Shown here piece after piece: positions 12,603 through 14,496 of a DNA stretch of 14,496 bases (position 1 is the first letter of the stretch; each line of letters opens with the position of its first letter). The translations under genes were made by a program, and so were the position numbers. The notes below the pieces were generated by a model. It saw only the letters and a list, made by a program, of their open reading frames with translations. It was not told the origin of the DNA and did no database searches. Origin of the DNA: DATIVK01 sp035465955 (lineage in GTDB: Bacteria > Myxococcota > Myxococcia > Myxococcales > Anaeromyxobacteraceae); NCBI GenBank assembly GCA_035465955.1, contig DATIVK010000097.1, positions 1-14,496 of the forward strand, given 5' to 3'.

Positions 12603-13750
12603 CAGTCGATCCTCGCCCAGGCCCGGATGGCCTCTTCACACTCGTCCAGCGTCGGCACCAGCGCGACGCGCACGTACCCCTCGCCCGCCCCGAAGGCGGT
12701 CCCGGGGGCCACGACGATCCCCGCGTCGAGCAGCCGGAGCGCGTAGCCCGACGCGGTGCTCCCCGCCGGCACGCGCAGCCAGATGTAGAGCGTCGCCTCC
12801 GACGCGTCGGCGACGAGCCCCTTCTCGGCGAAGAAGCGGAGGAACCGCTCGCGCTTCCGCCGGAAGATCTCCCGCCGCTCGGCGGCGTGGGCGTCGTCGC
12901 CCCAGGCCGCCGCGGCCGCCGCCGGCACGAACTCGGGGGACGCGAGCCCCGGGTGGCTCCGGAGCCGCTTGAGCACGCCGACGAGGTCCCGGTCGCCCGC
13001 CATGAAGCCGCTGCGGTAGCCCGTCATCCCGCTCCGCTTGGAGCAGCTGTGGACCGCGACCACGTTCTCGACCTGGACCTGGAGCATCGAGAGCGGGGGC
13101 TCCCCGAAGTAGATGTCGGCGTAGCACTCGTCGGAGGCGACGATGAAGCCGTACTCCTTCGCCGCGCGCCCGACGCGCTCGAGGTAGTCCCGCGGCGCGA
13201 CGGCGCCGGTGGGGTTGTGCGGGTACGAGACCCAGAAGAGGAGCGTCTCGCGCAGCACCGCCTCGCCCAGCGCCTCCGGCTCCACGAGGAAGCGGTTGGC
13301 CGCGGTGAGGGGCACCGGCACCGGCTCGAGGCCCGCGAAGCGCGCCCCGACGTCGTAGGTGGGGTAGCCCGGATCCGGCATGACCACCTTGCGCCGCGCC
13401 GGATCGCCGGCGAAGGCGAGGGGCAGGTGGAAGATGGCCTCCTTCGCGCCGGCGCAGGGGGCCACCTGCGTGTCGGGGTCGAGCTCGACGCCGAAGCGGC
13501 GCTTCACGTAGCCGGTGCAGGCCCGGCGGAGGGCCGGCGTGCCGGCGGCGCTCGGGTACTGGGAGACCTCGGGCACCGCGGCGCGGAGCGCCTCGCGGAT
13601 GAAGGGGGGCGTAGGCTCCTTCGGATCCCCGAGGCCGAAGTCGAAGAGCCGCTTGCCCTGCGCGGCGAGCGCCCTGCGGCGCTCCTCGAGCTCCACCGAG
13701 AGGTTCTTCTGGACGCGGCCGAGGACGGGATTCTGCGGGAGGTTCTTCAC
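12602..13750 (-). CDS. dapC: Succinyldiaminopimelate aminotransferase (DapC), class I/II PLP enzyme
   Basis: 382 residues, fold-type I aminotransferase. Conserved features are FDFGLGDPKEPTPPFI (36-51), YPSAAGTPALR (65-75), PDPGYPTYD (125-133), YPHNPTGA (176-183), SDECYADIYF (206-215, D207 and Y210 contact PLP), the Schiff-base lysine in SCSKRSGMTGYRSGF (K238, with R246 at the PLP phosphate), and a C-terminal YVRVALVPT with the substrate-carboxylate arginine. Sequence alone cannot fully separate DapC from other class-I aminotransferases, but position directly before dapD and dapE supports the N-succinyl-2-amino-6-oxopimelate role. The start is GTG at 13750; no ATG lies nearby in frame and no strong Shine-Dalgarno is visible. 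It is the first gene of the dap operon. A TAAACT hexamer (13762-13767) could be a -10 box, but the matching -35 is poor. Confidence 0.9.
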   Translation of the reverse strand: MKNLPQNPVLGRVQKNLSVELEERRRALAAQGKRLFDFGLGDPKEPTPPFIREALRAAVPEVSQYPSAAGTPALRRACTGYVKRRFGVELDPDTQVAPCAGAKEAIFHLPLAFAGDPARRKVVMPDPGYPTYDVGARFAGLEPVPVPLTAANRFLVEPEALGEAVLRETLLFWVSYPHNPTGAVAPRDYLERVGRAAKEYGFIVASDECYADIYFGEPPLSMLQVQVENVVAVHSCSKRSGMTGYRSGFMAGDRDLVGVLKRLRSHPGLASPEFVPAAAAAAWGDDAHAAERREIFRRKRERFLRFFAEKGLVADASEATLYIWLRVPAGSTASGYALRLLDAGIVVAPGTAFGAGEGYVRVALVPTLDECEEAIRAWARID

Positions 13751-13809
13751 GCGGATCGCGGAGTTTAGTGGATCTCCGCGGGGGCCGCACCTCCGGAGAC
13801 GCCCCGCCC

Positions 13810-14028
13810 TCAGCTCATGTGCCGCGCCTCGAGGTGGTCCAGCGGGACGTCGAGCGTCCTCCCGTTCGGGAGGAGGTTCATCGGGACGGGCTTGTTCGCC
13901 GAGACGAGCTTCCAGCGCTCGCAGCGGGTCTGGTCACCCTCGCAGTAGTAGCCCTGCCAGACGCGGAGGGCGGCCTTCATCTGGAACTGCTTGAAGAGTG
14001 GACAGCTGTCGATGCGTGGGCAGGACAT
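13810..14028 (-). CDS. Small four-cysteine protein of unknown function
   Basis: 72 residues. The N-terminus MSCPRIDSCPLFKQF carries C3 and C9, and YYCEGDQTRCERW carries C29 and C36, giving C-x5-C-x19-C-x6-C, a pattern suited to binding zinc or an iron-sulfur cluster. The second half has a basic, Asn/Pro-rich segment, ANKPVPMNLLPNGRTLDVPL. Similar short Cys-containing modules (CPLF... YYCEGD..RC.R... LLPNG) occur in uncharacterised, often deltaproteobacterial proteins as far as I can recall; no function is assigned. I chose ATG 14028 because GGAG lies upstream (nine-base spacer) and the first cysteine follows immediately. A TTG at 14091 would add 21 residues of doubtful sequence. A possible promoter lies just upstream. 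Confidence 0.75.
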   Translation of the reverse strand: MSCPRIDSCPLFKQFQMKAALRVWQGYYCEGDQTRCERWKLVSANKPVPMNLLPNGRTLDVPLDHLEARHMS

Positions 14029-14062
14029 TTCTCTGAGCTCCGTTGCGGCGACGTTCGGACAA

Positions 14063-14091
14063 AGGATACCGCTCGCCGCACCCCTACCCAA
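14063..14091 (-). promoter_or_regulatory. Candidate promoter for the four-cysteine protein gene
   Basis: TTGGGT (14086-14091) and TATCCT (14063-14068) are separated by exactly 17 bases on the minus strand, giving a leader of about 27 bases before ATG 14028. Matches to the sigma-70 consensus are 3/6 and 4/6, so this is a modest candidate. Confidence 0.3.
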
Positions 14092-14118
14092 TCGGGCTTC
14101 CTGCCGCAGGCGAATTGT

Positions 14119-14496
14119 CTACCCCGGTCCGAGCCGCGCCCGCGCCTGCGCGAGCGCCGTGTGGACCTGCTCGAGCGCCCGCTTGGCGGCGAGCAGCTCG
14201 TCGCGCTCGCGCCGGGTCCGATCGAGCTCGCCCGCGGCCTCGTCGCGCTCACGCGCCAGCTGGGCGAGCGCCGCGCGCAGCCGCGCCCCGTCGGCGGCGC
14301 CGGCGCGGAGCTCCTCGGAGAGCCGCTCGACCTCCGCCTCGCGCTCCGCCCGCAGCCGCGCCTCCTCTTCGGCGCGGCGCCCCAGGTCCTCCAGCAGCCG
14401 CGCGCGCTCCTCGTCCAGCGCCGCGAGCGCCTGCGACCGCCGCAGCGCCTCGTCCCGCTCGGACTCGAGCGCCCCCAGCTCGGCGAGCAGGTCGGA
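14119..14496 (-). CDS. C-terminal part of a long coiled-coil protein (enters from right edge)
   Basis: The last 125 residues, ending at TAG (14119-14121), are open to the right edge of the window. Composition is almost entirely Ala, Arg, Glu, Leu and Asp in heptad order (for example ERDEALRRSQALAALDEERA, RLRAEREAEVERLSEEL, ELDRTRRERDELLAAKRALE), which predicts a continuous coiled coil to within about 10 residues of the C-terminus (ARARLGPG). No other domain is visible in this part. Such tails occur on many high-GC proteins, including myxobacterial motility and signalling proteins, so the identity needs the missing N-terminal part. The next gene on the strand begins 90 bases further on. Confidence 0.7.
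   Translation of the reverse strand, partial: SDLLAELGALESERDEALRRSQALAALDEERARLLEDLGRRAEEEARLRAEREAEVERLSEELRAGAADGARLRAALAQLARERDEAAGELDRTRRERDELLAAKRALEQVHTALAQARARLGPG

Noticed and set aside
12636..13790. A 384-codon minus-strand frame overlapping dapC in another frame
   Set aside because: It is a frame-shifted shadow of the aminotransferase gene with Arg/Pro/Gly-rich text; the real frame has all PLP-binding motifs.
13768..13809. TCTCCG/CGGAGA inverted repeat between the four-cysteine gene and dapC
   Set aside because: A short stem with a long loop and no T-run; too weak to call a terminator.
1..14496. tRNA, rRNA or riboswitch (for example a lysine riboswitch before dapC)
   Set aside because: No tRNA-like cloverleaf or rRNA sequence was recognised. 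The 59-base gap before dapC is far too short for a lysine riboswitch and lacks its conserved elements.

Overview
The window is very GC-rich and nearly all third codon positions are G or C. The gene content (a DapC-DapD-DapE lysine/diaminopimelate cluster, a giant acyl-CoA dehydratase activase-like protein, a YceI protein, an outer-membrane-like barrel and a lipoprotein hydrolase) suggests a Gram-negative, high-GC bacterium. A myxobacterium such as an Anaeromyxobacter relative fits best. That is an inference from composition and gene style, because no rRNA or other marker gene is present.

Layout. From 1 to 1748 everything is on the minus strand: an extradiol-type (LigB/DODA) dioxygenase, a secreted YceI-like lipid-binding protein, and, after a strong hairpin, the first 73 codons of a RadC-family protein that runs off the left edge. 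A short divergent region then leads to a plus-strand pair: a membrane-bound PlsC-type acyltransferase and, 4 bases later, a 1439-residue fusion of two HgdC/BadF-type ATPase halves with HgdB-like reductase modules. This gene ends tail-to-tail, sharing a CTAG, with a minus-strand pair (7176-8655): an App1-type HAD phosphatase and a small outer-membrane-barrel-like protein. Divergent from that pair, at 8787, is a lipoprotein of the pectinacetylesterase/Notum hydrolase family.

The stretch 9960-10677 has no intact gene. It holds two 45-base hairpin repeats in inverted orientation around the decayed remains of a DUF559 (Vsr-like) endonuclease gene, followed by a possible fragment of a small membrane protein. 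This is the accessory island of the window.

From 10678 to 13750 is a tightly packed minus-strand operon dapC-dapD-dapE, covering three consecutive steps of the succinylase route to meso-diaminopimelate and lysine. The genes overlap at the junctions (TGATG and CTGA), and dapE appears to start with a rare CTG. At the right edge, also on the minus strand, are a 72-residue four-cysteine protein and the C-terminal part of a coiled-coil protein that enters from outside the window.

The most noteworthy items are the hairpin-bounded DUF559 remnant (with a compensatory base-pair change between the two hairpins), the pseudo-dimeric activase/reductase fusion, and the CTG start of dapE.
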